From Sphingomonas naphthae (lineage in GTDB: Bacteria > Pseudomonadota > Alphaproteobacteria > Sphingomonadales > Sphingomonadaceae): a stretch of DNA of 64,000 bases. The stretch lies in assembly GCF_028607085.1 (NCBI RefSeq), contig NZ_CP117413.1, positions 62,001 through 126,000 on the forward strand. Reading direction: 5' to 3'. Positions 26,509-35,437 of the stretch are shown here, in pieces. The number at the start of each line of letters is the position of its first letter. Position 1 is the first letter of the stretch. Both the position numbers and the translations under genes were made by a program. The notes below the pieces were generated by a model, which saw nothing but the letters and a program-made list of their open reading frames with translations, searched no databases and was not told the origin of the DNA.

Positions 26509-27924
26509 TTATGACCCCGCAGGTACAGGCGCGCCATCAAGCGCGTGCGCGGGCGTGATGCCGGCGGATCGGATCGGCGTCTGGGGTGGGTCGGATTCAT
26601 GTGCATGGGGCGCCTGGCCCATGAGTTTCAGCAGATACCAGACGCCTGCCCCGAATACCGAAAAATAGACCAGTATGAACGCAACCAGCGATGCCGCGAC
26701 AGCCGGCGCTGCGAGCGGAGAATGCGATACACCGGTCAATAGCTGCCCATAAACGGTGTAGGGCTGCCGCCCCACCTCTGTCGTTATCCAACCGGCAATG
26801 ACCGCGACAAACCCGCTCGGCCCCATGATGATCGCCAGACGATGCAGCGCAGGCCAATCGTAGAGCGATCCGCGCAACCGGGCGAGGACGCTCAGCAGGC
26901 CGAGGCCCAACATGGCGAAACCAAGTCCTACCATGATCCGGAACGACCAGAATATGACGCCTACCGGCGGCTCGCGATCATCAGGGATCGTGTCGAGGCC
27001 AGCGAGTGGGGCGTCGGGGCCATGCTTGAGGATCAGCGACGATGCCTTGGGGATTTGCACGGCATAGTCGATGCGCTTTTCGGCGCTGTTGGGGATGCCG
27101 AAAAGGATGAGCGGTGCGCCATCGGGATGACTTTGAAAATGGCCTTCCATCGCCATGACCTTAGCAGGCTGGTGCTCCAGCGTGTTGAGGCCGTGCATGT
27201 CGCCCGCGAAAATCTGAACTGGTGCGACGATCGCCGCCATCCACATGGCCATGGAAAACATCTTGCGAGCATAAGGATTGGAGCGATCGCGCAGCAGGTG
27301 CCAGGCACCGACCGCGCCCACCACCAGCGATGTGGTGAGGTAGGAGGCAATGACGGTGTGGATGAGGCGATAGGGAAAGCTGGGATTGAAGATGATCGCA
27401 AGCCATGAGCCGGCGGGCACGAACTGGCCCCTGGCGTTGATCGCAAACCCGGTCGGGGTTTGCATCCAGCTGTTTACACTGATGATCCAAGTGGCGGAAA
27501 TGAAGGTGCCGAGCGCCACCATGCAGGTTGCCGTGAAATGAAGCTTTCGTCCCACCTTACTCATGCCGAACAGCATGACGCCCAGAAAGCCTGCCTCCAG
27601 GAAGAACGCCGTCAACACCTCATAGGCCATGAGCGGGCCGATGACCGGCCCTGCCTTTGTCGAGAAGACCGACCAATTGGTGCCGAACTGGTAGGACATG
27701 ACGATGCCCGAAACGACACCCATGGCGAACACAACGGCAAAGATCTTGAGCCAACAGCGAAACAGGTCGAGATAGACGCTCTTCCCGGTCTTGAGCCACA
27801 ATCCTTCGAGAACTGCTAGATAGCTGGCCAACCCGATCGAGAAGGACGGGAAAATGAAATGAAAGCTGACTGTGAAGCCGAATTGAATGCGGGCCAACAA
27901 GACCGGGTCGAGCTGCTCAAGCAT
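26509..27924 (-). CDS. cydA: cytochrome bd-type ubiquinol oxidase subunit I (CioA-like)
   Basis: 471 residues from MLEQLDPVLLARIQFGFTVS. His ligand candidates are in SFHFIFPSFSIG and near MSYQFGTNWS; the distal GRQPYTVYGQLLTG is the conserved haem-site motif. The Q-loop is short, as in cyanide-insensitive (CIO) oxidases. The ATG at 27924 overlaps the upstream exporter stop by 8 bp. Bd oxidases resist sulfide, so coupling to the sulfide-detoxification genes directly upstream makes physiological sense. Confidence 0.95.
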   Translation of the reverse strand: MLEQLDPVLLARIQFGFTVSFHFIFPSFSIGLASYLAVLEGLWLKTGKSVYLDLFRCWLKIFAVVFAMGVVSGIVMSYQFGTNWSVFSTKAGPVIGPLMAYEVLTAFFLEAGFLGVMLFGMSKVGRKLHFTATCMVALGTFISATWIISVNSWMQTPTGFAINARGQFVPAGSWLAIIFNPSFPYRLIHTVIASYLTTSLVVGAVGAWHLLRDRSNPYARKMFSMAMWMAAIVAPVQIFAGDMHGLNTLEHQPAKVMAMEGHFQSHPDGAPLILFGIPNSAEKRIDYAVQIPKASSLILKHGPDAPLAGLDTIPDDREPPVGVIFWSFRIMVGLGFAMLGLGLLSVLARLRGSLYDWPALHRLAIIMGPSGFVAVIAGWITTEVGRQPYTVYGQLLTGVSHSPLAAPAVAASLVAFILVYFSVFGAGVWYLLKLMGQAPHAHESDPPQTPIRSAGITPAHALDGAPVPAGS

Positions 27925-28714
27925 GTGATGTCCCCAAAAAGGCGCCGGCACTCTTCCACAGCATATATGCCGCGACGACAAAGATCAGGATCGAAAATAC
28001 CGTGGTCAGAAGGCCTGTTGTTCCTGCCATTTTTTTCGCTGCCAACGCGCCGCCGAAGCTTCCGACCAAGCCCCCCAAGATGAATATGGCGGCGAGCGGC
28101 CAGTCAATGAGTCCCGAAAAGGCATAGTTGAGCGCTGTAGTGAGGCCAAAGGCCGTCACGGCGACCAAGGAGGAACCGATCGCATTCAGGATTGGCATGC
28201 CGGTGGACGCGACCAAGCCAGGGACGATCAAAAAGCCGCCGCCGATGCCGAAAAAGCCCGAGAACAGGCCCGTACCTAGGCCGTAGCCGAGAACCTTGGG
28301 TGCCTTCTGACGGTTGCATTCCGCTCCGGGATTACCTGCATTGCCGCGGCCGCGCAGCATCAGGATGCCAACGACGACCATCACGATGGCAAACAGAAAC
28401 AGCAGTTTCTGGCCATCGAACGCCTTGCCGACGGTTGATCCGGCAAAAGCGCCTGCGATACCCGCTCCAGCGTAGAGCGATGCACAACGCCATTTGACGG
28501 TATGATTGCGGGCATGGTTCACAAGGCCCGCCGCAGCATTGGCAGCAACTGCCAGCGCACTTGTGCCAATGGCGACATGCGGGCTGGGGACGCCAACGAG
28601 ATAGACCATCAACGGCACGGCGAGGATAGACCCGCCACCGCCGACCAGCCCCAGGGTGAAGCCGACAAGACCGCCCGAGAGCGCCCCCAGCAGATATTGG
28701 ACCGTGTCGAGCAT
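27917..28714 (-). CDS. TSUP/TauE-SafE-family sulfite or sulfonate exporter
   Basis: 265 residues with about eight transmembrane helices in two repeats (GFTLGLVGGGGSILAVPL and GLFSGFFGIGGGFLIVPGLV), the duplicated TauE/SafE signature. The ATG shares its first base with the preceding stop (TAATG). Family members export sulfite, sulfonates or other organosulfur anions. Within a persulfide operon, sulfite or thiosulfate export is the natural guess. Confidence 0.9.
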   Translation of the reverse strand: MLDTVQYLLGALSGGLVGFTLGLVGGGGSILAVPLMVYLVGVPSPHVAIGTSALAVAANAAAGLVNHARNHTVKWRCASLYAGAGIAGAFAGSTVGKAFDGQKLLFLFAIVMVVVGILMLRGRGNAGNPGAECNRQKAPKVLGYGLGTGLFSGFFGIGGGFLIVPGLVASTGMPILNAIGSSLVAVTAFGLTTALNYAFSGLIDWPLAAIFILGGLVGSFGGALAAKKMAGTTGLLTTVFSILIFVVAAYMLWKSAGAFLGTSHA

Positions 28715-30372
28715 TATGCTGCGGCCCGGTGCTGGGGCTGGGCCATCCACTCGCGACCCTTGAGCATGCCGTTCCAATAGATCCAGGGCAGGGCTTCGGA
28801 TTTGAGTAGCCAGGACAGGCGCTGCGGCTTGGTGCCCTCGATGATCCAGCTCGGGAAGCTGGGAAGCAATTTGCCGCCATAGCCGAACTCGGCCAGCAGG
28901 ATCTTGCCGCGCTCCACGGTGAGAGGACAGGAACCATAGCCGTCATAGAGCGCAGACGGTGCCTTGCCCGCCAGGAAGCCGAGCAGGTTCTCGGCAACCA
29001 CCGGCGCCTGCTTGCGCGCGGCGGCCATCGTCTTGGCATTGGGCGTCGAGCCGCCGTCGCCCAGGCCGAAGACATTGCTGTGCCGGACATGCTGCAGCGT
29101 CGTTTGATCGACATCGACATAGCCTGCCTCGTTCGCGAGCAGACTTTGCGCGAGGAATACCGGCGCCTTTTGCGGCGGGGTCACATGGATCATGTCGAAG
29201 GGCTTCGTGATCTCGCCCGCTTTGCTCCGAAACGTCGCTTGCCGGGCTGCTCCATCGACGGCGATCAGCGTGGATTCAAAGTTGAGATCGACCCCATATC
29301 GCTCGACATAGGACATCAGGGGCGGCACGAATTCCTTCACGCCGAACAGTACGGCCCCGGCGTTGTGGAAAGCCACGTCGATATTGCCAAGCACACCGCT
29401 GCGCCGCCAGTGATCGCAGGAAAGATACATGGCCTTTTGGGGCGCGCCCGCACATTTGATGGGCATCGGCGGCTGGGTGAATAGCGCCGTACCCTCGCGC
29501 AGATTCTGGACCAGTTCCCAGGTATAGGGCGCCGTCGCAAAGCTGTAGTTGGACGTCACGCCGTTGCGGCCGAGCGTTTCGCCCAGACCGTCGATGGCAT
29601 CCCAGTCGAGCGCGATGCCCGGCGCAACGACCAGCGTGCGATAGCCGATGACGCTTCCATCTTCGAGGGTCAGTTGGTCGCGCTGGGGCTCGAAGGTGGC
29701 AACCGCACCCTTGATCCACCGCACACCGGTCGGCATGACCTTCGCCTCCGGGCGGTAGGTGTCGGCGACATCGAAAACGCCGCCGCCCACCATGGTCCAG
29801 CCAGGCTGGTAAAAATGCTGGTCGCGCGGTTCGATGACGATGATGTCGAGCGCGCGATCGCGCTCCAGCAGCGAGGCGGCGGTCGCCAGTCCTGCCGACC
29901 CGCCGCCGACGATCACGACATCCGCCCTCCCGTCCGAGGGGGTTTGTGGCGCGATGCTGGCGACCTCCAGACGAGGACGCAATGGGCTCAGATCATAGCC
30001 GGCGGCGGCGGTGCTCTCCAGGATCTGGTCTGCTGACTGCTGACCGGCCTGGGATAAAGCCCACAGCGTCGCCGACCGTGTCCCGGTGCGACAATAGGCA
30101 AGAACTGGCCCTTCCAGCCGGCTGAGCGCCGAGACCATGCCCGCGATCTCTTCATCGCCGATCTTGCCGGGAGCAGCCGGAACATAGGCAAACCCCATTC
30201 CTTGCGCCTGCGCCAACGCCTCCATCTGATCAGCGGAAATCTGGTCAGTTTCTTCGCGATCGGGGCGATTGTCGATGATGGCGCGATAGCCCTGACGTGC
30301 AGCGGCCTCGACATCCGCTGCACTGAGCTGCGGCGATACGGACAGGGACGAGCTGAGTTGCTTGAAAGCCAT
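28714..30372 (-). CDS. phosphatase-like (DUF442) / sulfide:quinone-reductase-like flavoprotein fusion
   Basis: 552 residues in two domains. Residues about 1-105 form a DUF442 tyrosine-phosphatase-like fold with the Cys-loop VLAYCRTGTRSATL. Residues about 130-552 form an FAD/NAD(P) oxidoreductase starting at VVIVGGGSAGLATAASLLER, resembling SQR, with CAGAPQKAMYLSCDHW and a second dinucleotide-like GLGDGGSTPNAKTMAAARKQ. SQR-type enzymes oxidise sulfide to persulfide and reduce quinone. The start at MAFKQLSSSL (30372) is preferred over an ATG 15 bp upstream. This fusion recurs in sulfide-responsive operons. Confidence 0.88.
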   Translation of the reverse strand: MAFKQLSSSLSVSPQLSAADVEAAARQGYRAIIDNRPDREETDQISADQMEALAQAQGMGFAYVPAAPGKIGDEEIAGMVSALSRLEGPVLAYCRTGTRSATLWALSQAGQQSADQILESTAAAGYDLSPLRPRLEVASIAPQTPSDGRADVVIVGGGSAGLATAASLLERDRALDIIVIEPRDQHFYQPGWTMVGGGVFDVADTYRPEAKVMPTGVRWIKGAVATFEPQRDQLTLEDGSVIGYRTLVVAPGIALDWDAIDGLGETLGRNGVTSNYSFATAPYTWELVQNLREGTALFTQPPMPIKCAGAPQKAMYLSCDHWRRSGVLGNIDVAFHNAGAVLFGVKEFVPPLMSYVERYGVDLNFESTLIAVDGAARQATFRSKAGEITKPFDMIHVTPPQKAPVFLAQSLLANEAGYVDVDQTTLQHVRHSNVFGLGDGGSTPNAKTMAAARKQAPVVAENLLGFLAGKAPSALYDGYGSCPLTVERGKILLAEFGYGGKLLPSFPSWIIEGTKPQRLSWLLKSEALPWIYWNGMLKGREWMAQPQHRAAA

Positions 30373-30411
30373 GGTGGTTCTCCGCAAAGCGCTGAAGCAA
30401 GCGCCGGATTT

Positions 30412-30615
30412 TCAGGGACGCTGGCGGCGGGTCGAAACGCCGAACGGCAGATAGGCGGGGCAGGTCGCGATCAGGCTGGTGATGAGCAAGACAGCTGCAA
30501 CCGCGCCGAGGGCGAGAGCCAGAGTCCCTCCGATCAGACCGAGGCCGTAGGCCGCCAGAATGGCAAGCCCGACGAGCAGGCGGATGATGCGATCGGTGGT
30601 GCCGATATTCCTCAT
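30412..30615 (-). CDS. DUF2892-family small membrane protein
   Basis: 67 residues, MRNIGTTDRIIRLLVGLAIL onward, with two transmembrane helices and a conserved CPAYLPFGVST tail containing one Cys. DUF2892 proteins, including the membrane part of YgaP, accompany rhodanese and persulfide genes and may carry or channel sulfur species. It lies inside the operon, between YeeE-like and SQR-like genes. Confidence 0.85.
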   Translation of the reverse strand: MRNIGTTDRIIRLLVGLAILAAYGLGLIGGTLALALGAVAAVLLITSLIATCPAYLPFGVSTRRQRP

Positions 30616-30639
30616 GGGAGCGTCCTCATGGTCGCCGTT

Positions 30640-31053
30640 TCAGGCCGGTGGGGGGAGAAGGCGGTGCAGGGCCATGCCGGCAATCATCGCTATGACGAAG
30701 AGGCCGGCGGGAAGGGGGGCAATGGCGAGATCGGCAATGGCCGGACCGGGGCAGAGGCCCGCAATGCCCCAGCCGACGCCAAACAGGACTGCGCCGATGG
30801 CGAGGCGGCGATCGATCGAGCGGGTGCCGGGCAAGACGAAAGCGTCCGCTGCGACCGGGCGCTCCATGCGCTGCTGGGTCATCCAGGCGATCGCCATCGG
30901 CATGATCGCCCCGGCCATCACGAAGGCAAGGGTGGGATCCCAGGCGCCTAAGAGATCGAGAAAGCCCCTAACACGGGCCGGATCGGCCATACCGGAGATG
31001 GCTAGCCCGGCGCCGAAGAGGACTCCTGCCAGCAAAGTAAGGACAAGGCGCAT
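30640..31053 (-). CDS. YeeE/YedE-like (DUF6691) membrane protein, subunit B
   Basis: 137 residues from the ATG that overlaps the upstream stop (TGATG), with about four helices. It carries the [20 protein letters not shown] and [16 protein letters not shown] motifs, the second with the conserved Cys of thiosulfate/sulfur-transport YeeE proteins. Together with the adjacent partner it would make a split YeeE, as in PmpA/PmpB pairs. Confidence 0.88.
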   Translation of the reverse strand: MRLVLTLLAGVLFGAGLAISGMADPARVRGFLDLLGAWDPTLAFVMAGAIMPMAIAWMTQQRMERPVAADAFVLPGTRSIDRRLAIGAVLFGVGWGIAGLCPGPAIADLAIAPLPAGLFVIAMIAGMALHRLLPPPA

Positions 31054-31505
31054 CACAGCAGTCCCGCCACGCGAAGACCCGCGACGGTGGCAAAGCCGCT
31101 GGCCATGAACAGGGCGGTCGCCAGCATGGATCGGGGGGACAGGCGTGACAGGCCGCACACACCATGGCCGCTGGTGCAACCGCTGCCGAGGCGCGTGCCG
31201 AACCCGACGATCAGCCCGCCGATTAGCAGGGTCATAACCGACGCAGGGAAGAGCGTGGTAACGGGCTGAAACCGGGCGACGATGAAAGCGCCCAGAGGCA
31301 GCCCCGCCATGAAGGTCCAGGCGATGACGCGCGGCGGTCCGCCCTCAGCCAAGCCGATGGCGCGGGCCGCAAGCCCGCTGATCCCGGCAATCCGTCCGAG
31401 ACCAAGCAGCATGATGGCCGCAGAGAGGCCGATCATCAACCCGCCGATCAGGCCCTGCACGGGCATGGCTTGAGGGAAGCCGGGAATCATGAGGTCAGGC
31501 ATCAC
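31053..31505 (-). CDS. YeeE/YedE-like membrane protein, subunit A
   Basis: 150 residues with about four helices and [20 protein letters not shown], the Cys-containing YeeE/YedE signature. The two half-size proteins are translationally coupled and probably form one channel for thiosulfate or another reduced sulfur compound. The direction of transport is not evident. Confidence 0.9.
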   Translation of the reverse strand: MMPDLMIPGFPQAMPVQGLIGGLMIGLSAAIMLLGLGRIAGISGLAARAIGLAEGGPPRVIAWTFMAGLPLGAFIVARFQPVTTLFPASVMTLLIGGLIVGFGTRLGSGCTSGHGVCGLSRLSPRSMLATALFMASGFATVAGLRVAGLL

Positions 31506-32413
31506 AGGGCATCCAGCGGTATCTTGAGATAGCGCACGCCATTATCCTCAGCGTCAGGCAGGTGGCCGCCGCGCATGTTGATCTGGATCGACGGCAGGAT
31601 CAGGCGCGGCATGCCAAGCGTTGCATCGCGCGCTTCCCGCATCGCGACGAACGCATCCTCGTCCACGCCGTCATGGACGTGGACATTGGCGGTGCGCTGA
31701 TGGGCGATCGTCGTTTCCCAGACGAACTGGTCACGACCCGGCGCCTTGTAGTCATGGCACAGGAACAGCCGGGTTTCGCCGGGCAGGGTCAGCAGCCGGC
31801 GAATGGAGCGATAAAGCGTCCGCGCGTCGCCGCCGGGGAAATCGGCGCGGGCGGTGCCATAGTCGGGCATGAACAGTGTGTCGCCCACGAAGGCCACATC
31901 GCCGATGACATAGGCGAGATCGGCGGGCGTATGGCCCGGCACATGCAGCGCCATCGCCGGGATCGAACCGATCGAAAACATGTCGCCATCGTCGAACAGG
32001 CGATCGAATTGCGAGCCGTCACGCGCAAAATCGGTGCCCGCGTTGAACAATGTCCCGAACACTTTCTGAACGGCCAGGATCGCACGGCCGATCGCGATAC
32101 GGCCGCCCAGTTTCGACTGGAGATAGGGCGCCGCCGACAGATGATCGGCATGAGCGTGGGTTTCGAGCAGCCAGTCGATCGCAAGCTCCTTCTCCTCGAC
32201 ATAGGCGATGATCGCATCGGCCGAGGAGAAGGAGGTGCGACCCGCTGCGGGATCATAATCGAGGACAGAATCGATGATGGCCGCGCGCTTTGTCGCGGGA
32301 TCATGGACAACATAGCTGGCGGTGAATGTCGCGTTGTCGAAGAAGGATTGCACGACCGGACGGGCCGCTTCGCGCACCTGTCTGGAGATCGCCTCGATAA
32401 TCCTGTCAGTCAT
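31502..32413 (-). CDS. metallo-beta-lactamase-fold persulfide dioxygenase-like hydrolase (Blh type)
   Basis: 303 residues with the metal-binding motif ETHAHADHLSAA at about residues 84-95, the second-site LHVPGHTPADLAYVI, GDTLFMPDYGTARADFPGGD and LFLCHDYKAPGRDQF. This resembles ETHE1/Blh persulfide dioxygenases, which turn glutathione persulfide plus O2 into sulfite. It is the first gene of the sulfide operon and lies 24 bp from the palindromic operator. Confidence 0.88.
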   Translation of the reverse strand: MTDRIIEAISRQVREAARPVVQSFFDNATFTASYVVHDPATKRAAIIDSVLDYDPAAGRTSFSSADAIIAYVEEKELAIDWLLETHAHADHLSAAPYLQSKLGGRIAIGRAILAVQKVFGTLFNAGTDFARDGSQFDRLFDDGDMFSIGSIPAMALHVPGHTPADLAYVIGDVAFVGDTLFMPDYGTARADFPGGDARTLYRSIRRLLTLPGETRLFLCHDYKAPGRDQFVWETTIAHQRTANVHVHDGVDEDAFVAMREARDATLGMPRLILPSIQINMRGGHLPDAEDNGVRYLKIPLDAL

Positions 32414-32436
32414 GGTCGACTCGCTTCAATTTCGTA

Positions 32437-32455
32437 ATTACATTACCAATGTAAT
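32437..32455. promoter_or_regulatory. palindromic operator between divergent sulfide-response genes
   Basis: ATTACATT, 3-nt spacer ACC, AATGTAAT: a perfect 8-bp inverted repeat. It lies between the hydrolase gene (minus) and the peroxiredoxin-arsR pair (plus), where one repressor dimer could control both. The nearby ArsR protein is the obvious candidate. Its AT-richness in a GC-rich region makes chance unlikely. Confidence 0.7.
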
Positions 32456-32503
32456 CGTGTAATCGAGTTGCGTCAAGCGATCCGCCGTGGCATCGCCGGG
32501 ACC

Positions 32504-33148
32504 ATGGATATGACGATGCATGAACCTTCTGCGACCATCTCATCGACCGGCAGGGCATCCGCCCTGCGCATGGGTGACAAGGCCCCCAATTTCGAAGCAC
32601 GCACGACAAAGGGGCCGCTGCGATTCTCGGAGCTTCAGGGCCGATGGGTCGTATTCTTTTCGCACCCAGCGGACTTCACTCCCGTCTGCACGAGTGAATT
32701 CGTCGCGCTAGCCAAGGCGCACGAGCGATTTGCGGCGCTGAATTGCACGCTGCTGGGCCTGTCCGTCGATAGCCTGTACGCGCATCAGGCCTGGGTCCGC
32801 GCCATCGACCAGTTGTTCGGTGTCACCGTGCCATTCGCCGTCGTGGAAGATCCCTCAATGATGATCGGGCGTGCCTATGGAATGCTGGACGAGGGCGCCA
32901 CGGATAGTTCGGCGGTCCGTGCCACCTATTTCATCGACCCGGAGGGGATCATCCGCGCCATCACTCATTATCCAATGAGCGTCGGCCGATCGGTCGACGA
33001 AATGCTACGGATGCTCGCCGCCTTGCAGGCCACGGCGGATGGCAGCCGGCTTGCCCCCGCCGGATGGGCACCGGGCGACGCCATGCTGCTGCCGCCTGCG
33101 GACGAGATGACGGAAGGGGCAGACTGGTTCTGTCGCATCGCGCCATGA
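32504..33148 (+). CDS. peroxiredoxin (1-Cys/Prx6-like)
   Basis: About 214 residues from ATG 32504 (other in-frame ATGs follow 6 and 12 bp later, and a TTG at 32468). The peroxidatic motif HPADFTPVCTSEF places Cys at about residue 62; HYPMSVGRSVDEMLR and a C-terminal DWFC complete the Prx6 pattern. It reduces peroxides, and possibly persulfides, using a small thiol donor. The stop overlaps arsR by 4 bp, so the two are coupled. Confidence 0.9.
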   Translation: MDMTMHEPSATISSTGRASALRMGDKAPNFEARTTKGPLRFSELQGRWVVFFSHPADFTPVCTSEFVALAKAHERFAALNCTLLGLSVDSLYAHQAWVRAIDQLFGVTVPFAVVEDPSMMIGRAYGMLDEGATDSSAVRATYFIDPEGIIRAITHYPMSVGRSVDEMLRMLAALQATADGSRLAPAGWAPGDAMLLPPADEMTEGADWFCRIAP

Positions 33149-33546
33149 CCGCGATCCATGGCTCGCGCGAACAGGCTGACCGCGCGTCCGAAAAGCTGAA
33201 AATCTTCGCGCAGCCTCAGCGCCTGATGATCCTGTCGTTACTGCTGAGGGGGGAATGTTCTGTCGCCGAGATCGACGCATCGACCGGGATCGGCCAGCCT
33301 GCGCTGAGCCAGCAGCTCGCCGAGTTGCGGCGCAGCGAACTGGTCGCGACACGACGGGAAGCCAAACAGGTCTACTACAGTCTCGCCGACGACAACGCCC
33401 GGCTCTGCGTGAACAGTATCGAAGCGATCTTCGGGGACGTGGCCGACCTGCCACGCCCCGATAACAGCCAGCCCGCCAAGCCGGTTGCCGTCGAAACGGT
33501 TCGCCCGCCGGCCGGCGCCGCACGATTTGCGCGAATCGTTCCCTGA
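33145..33546 (+). CDS. ArsR-family winged-helix repressor, probably thiol/persulfide-responsive
   Basis: 133 residues with HTH IDASTGIGQPALSQQLAELR and wing region RREAKQVYYSLAD. There are two cysteines, Cys38 (GECSV) and Cys88 (ARLCVN). BigR/SqrR-type repressors sense persulfide through a disulfide or tetrasulfide between two cysteines, and the genes around this one are the classic BigR/SqrR targets. The Cys spacing (50) is, as I recall, shorter than in BigR (about 66), so the sensing geometry may differ. The C-terminal tail is Pro-rich and unusual. Confidence 0.85.
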   Translation: MTAIHGSREQADRASEKLKIFAQPQRLMILSLLLRGECSVAEIDASTGIGQPALSQQLAELRRSELVATRREAKQVYYSLADDNARLCVNSIEAIFGDVADLPRPDNSQPAKPVAVETVRPPAGAARFARIVP

Positions 33547-33583
33547 CGGATCAGGTCAAGGACGGGGGAGGGCGGTGTCCGCT

Positions 33584-33715
33584 CTATGCAGCCCGGCATT
33601 TGTCGGAGCAATATCGCACATTGTCCCAGTCGCGCTGCCATTTCTTGCGCCATGCGAATGGCCGTCCACAGGTTGCGCAAATTTTTGTCGGAAGGGTGAG
33701 TTTCTTGTGAACCAT
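33584..33715 (-). CDS. DUF2256 zinc-ribbon small protein
   Basis: 43 residues, MVHKKLTLPTKICATCGRPF onward, with four Cys in two pairs (CATC and the RYCSDKC tail), a zinc-ribbon-like layout. DUF2256 proteins are typically encoded beside cryptochrome/photolyase genes, and here the photolyase diverges from it 73 bp away. The function is unknown. The longer frame upstream overlaps the photolyase gene and is rejected. Confidence 0.85.
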   Translation of the reverse strand: MVHKKLTLPTKICATCGRPFAWRKKWQRDWDNVRYCSDKCRAA

Positions 33716-33788
33716 GGAAAGGCGCCTTTTCACGATGCCGTTGCTCCAGAATGCAGCGGTTGCCGGGATCGGGCGTTCAGGTGATCGC

Positions 33789-35339
33789 ATGACCCTCCTC
33801 ATACCGATCCTGGGCGATCAACTCTCGCATGATCTGGCCTCCTTGCGCGACGTGGGCAAGAGCGACACCGTGCTGCTGCTGATGGAGGTCGCGGAAGAGA
33901 CCACCTATGTGCGCCATCACAAACGCAAGATCGCGCTGATCCTGGCGGCTATGCGCCATTTTGCCGAGGAAGCCCGCGCAGCGGGCTGGACGGTCGACTA
34001 TGTCCGGCTCGACGACCCAGAGAATAGCGGCAGCTTTACAGGCGAGGTCGCGCGGGCCGTATCGCGCCACAGTCCTCATGCAATCCGGATCGTCGAACCA
34101 GGTGAGTGGCGCGTCCGGGAGATGATCGATGGCTGGGCCGCACGGTTTGACCTGCCGGTCGAGATCATCAGCGACGATCGCTTCATCTGCGGCATATTGG
34201 AGTTCCAGACCTGGGCGCAGTCGCGCAATGATCTGGTGATGGAGTTCTTTTACCGGGAGATGCGCCGCAAGACGGGCCTGCTGATGACCGCCGACGGCCA
34301 GCCGGAAGGCGGTGCGTGGAACCTCGACAAAGAAAACCGCGCACCGCCCAAGCGCGGCCTGAACTATCCCGAGCCCATGCATTTCACGCCAGACGACGTC
34401 ACGAACGACGTGATAGCGACGGTTGCGGCGCTGTTCGGCGATCATTTCGGACGGCTGGAAAAATTCGCGCTGCCCGTTACGGCGGCCCAGGCCCGGCGCG
34501 CGCTGGCCCATTTCGTCCGGACCGCTCTGCCCGATTTCGGCACCTACCAAGATGCCATGGTGACAGGGCAGGACTGGCTCTACCATAGCTGGCTCAGCCC
34601 CGCGTTGAACCTCGGCCTGCTGACACCGCTGGAGGTCGCGCAGGCCGCCGCCGACGCCTATGCTGCCGGCACCGTGCCGCTCAACGCTGCTGAGGGCTTT
34701 ATCCGCCAGATCATTGGTTGGCGCGAATATGTGCGCGGCTATTACTGGCTGGAGATGCCGGACGTCGCGACGGCCAACGCGCTGGAGGCGACGCGGCCAT
34801 TGCCGGAATTCTATTGGACCGGCGAGACTGACATGCGGTGCATGGCGGAAGCGATCCGCAACACCCGCGACCATGCTTATGCGCACCACATCCAGCGATT
34901 GATGGTCCTGGGCAATTTCGCGATGCTGGCGGGCGTGCGACCGCAGGACGTCGCCGACTGGTTTCTGGTGGTCTATGCCGACGCCTATGAGTGGGTCGAG
35001 TTACCCAATGTCATCGGCATGAGCCAGCACGCCGATGGTGGCCGCCTGGCGACCAAGCCCTATGCCGGCGGCGGCTCCTATATCAACCGTATGTCGGACC
35101 ATTGCGGCGGCTGTCGCTACGATGTGAAGCTGAAGGTCGGCCCCGATGCCTGTCCGCTCAACGCCCTCTACTGGGACTTTCTGGCGCGCCATGAACGCCG
35201 CTTTCGCCGCAATCGTCGTATGGTGCAGATGTACGCCAACTGGGACCGGATGAAACCGGAAGTCCGCGACGCTTATCGTGCCAGCGCCGCGACCTTTCTG
35301 GACCCCATCGAACCGGCAGCGCGAGGCTGGGCGCGCTGA
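33789..35339 (+). CDS. Fe-S bacterial cryptochrome/photolyase (PhrB/CryB type)
   Basis: 516 residues from MTLLIPILGDQLSHDLASLR. It has an antenna-binding N-terminal domain, then an FAD-binding helical domain (FIRQIIGWREYVRGYYWLEM, AYAHHIQRLMVLGNFAML). The C-terminal cluster RMSDHCGGCRYDVKLKVGPD followed by ACPL, plus the upstream Cys in MRCMAEAIRN, supplies four Cys for a 4Fe-4S cluster, as in the (6-4) photolyase PhrB of Agrobacterium. Probable light-driven repair of (6-4) photoproducts. The start at 33789 is chosen for family length. Confidence 0.93.
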   Translation: MTLLIPILGDQLSHDLASLRDVGKSDTVLLLMEVAEETTYVRHHKRKIALILAAMRHFAEEARAAGWTVDYVRLDDPENSGSFTGEVARAVSRHSPHAIRIVEPGEWRVREMIDGWAARFDLPVEIISDDRFICGILEFQTWAQSRNDLVMEFFYREMRRKTGLLMTADGQPEGGAWNLDKENRAPPKRGLNYPEPMHFTPDDVTNDVIATVAALFGDHFGRLEKFALPVTAAQARRALAHFVRTALPDFGTYQDAMVTGQDWLYHSWLSPALNLGLLTPLEVAQAAADAYAAGTVPLNAAEGFIRQIIGWREYVRGYYWLEMPDVATANALEATRPLPEFYWTGETDMRCMAEAIRNTRDHAYAHHIQRLMVLGNFAMLAGVRPQDVADWFLVVYADAYEWVELPNVIGMSQHADGGRLATKPYAGGGSYINRMSDHCGGCRYDVKLKVGPDACPLNALYWDFLARHERRFRRNRRMVQMYANWDRMKPEVRDAYRASAATFLDPIEPAARGWAR

Positions 35340-35437
35340 TGGTGCTGCGACTTTATGCTGACAGATCCTTCCAGACAGGTGATCCAACAGCCAGGCGCCG
35401 CCACTGCGCGCGATCAGCGACGGCGCAATCGTAGTGC

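Noticed and set aside
33145-33546. Calling the ArsR gene bigR or sqrR outright
   Set aside because: The context fits, but the cysteine spacing differs from what I recall of those sensors, so the symbol was left empty.
33777-34889. Long minus-strand open frame opposite the photolyase gene
   Set aside because: The plus-strand product has clear FAD- and Fe-S-binding motifs; the antisense product has none.
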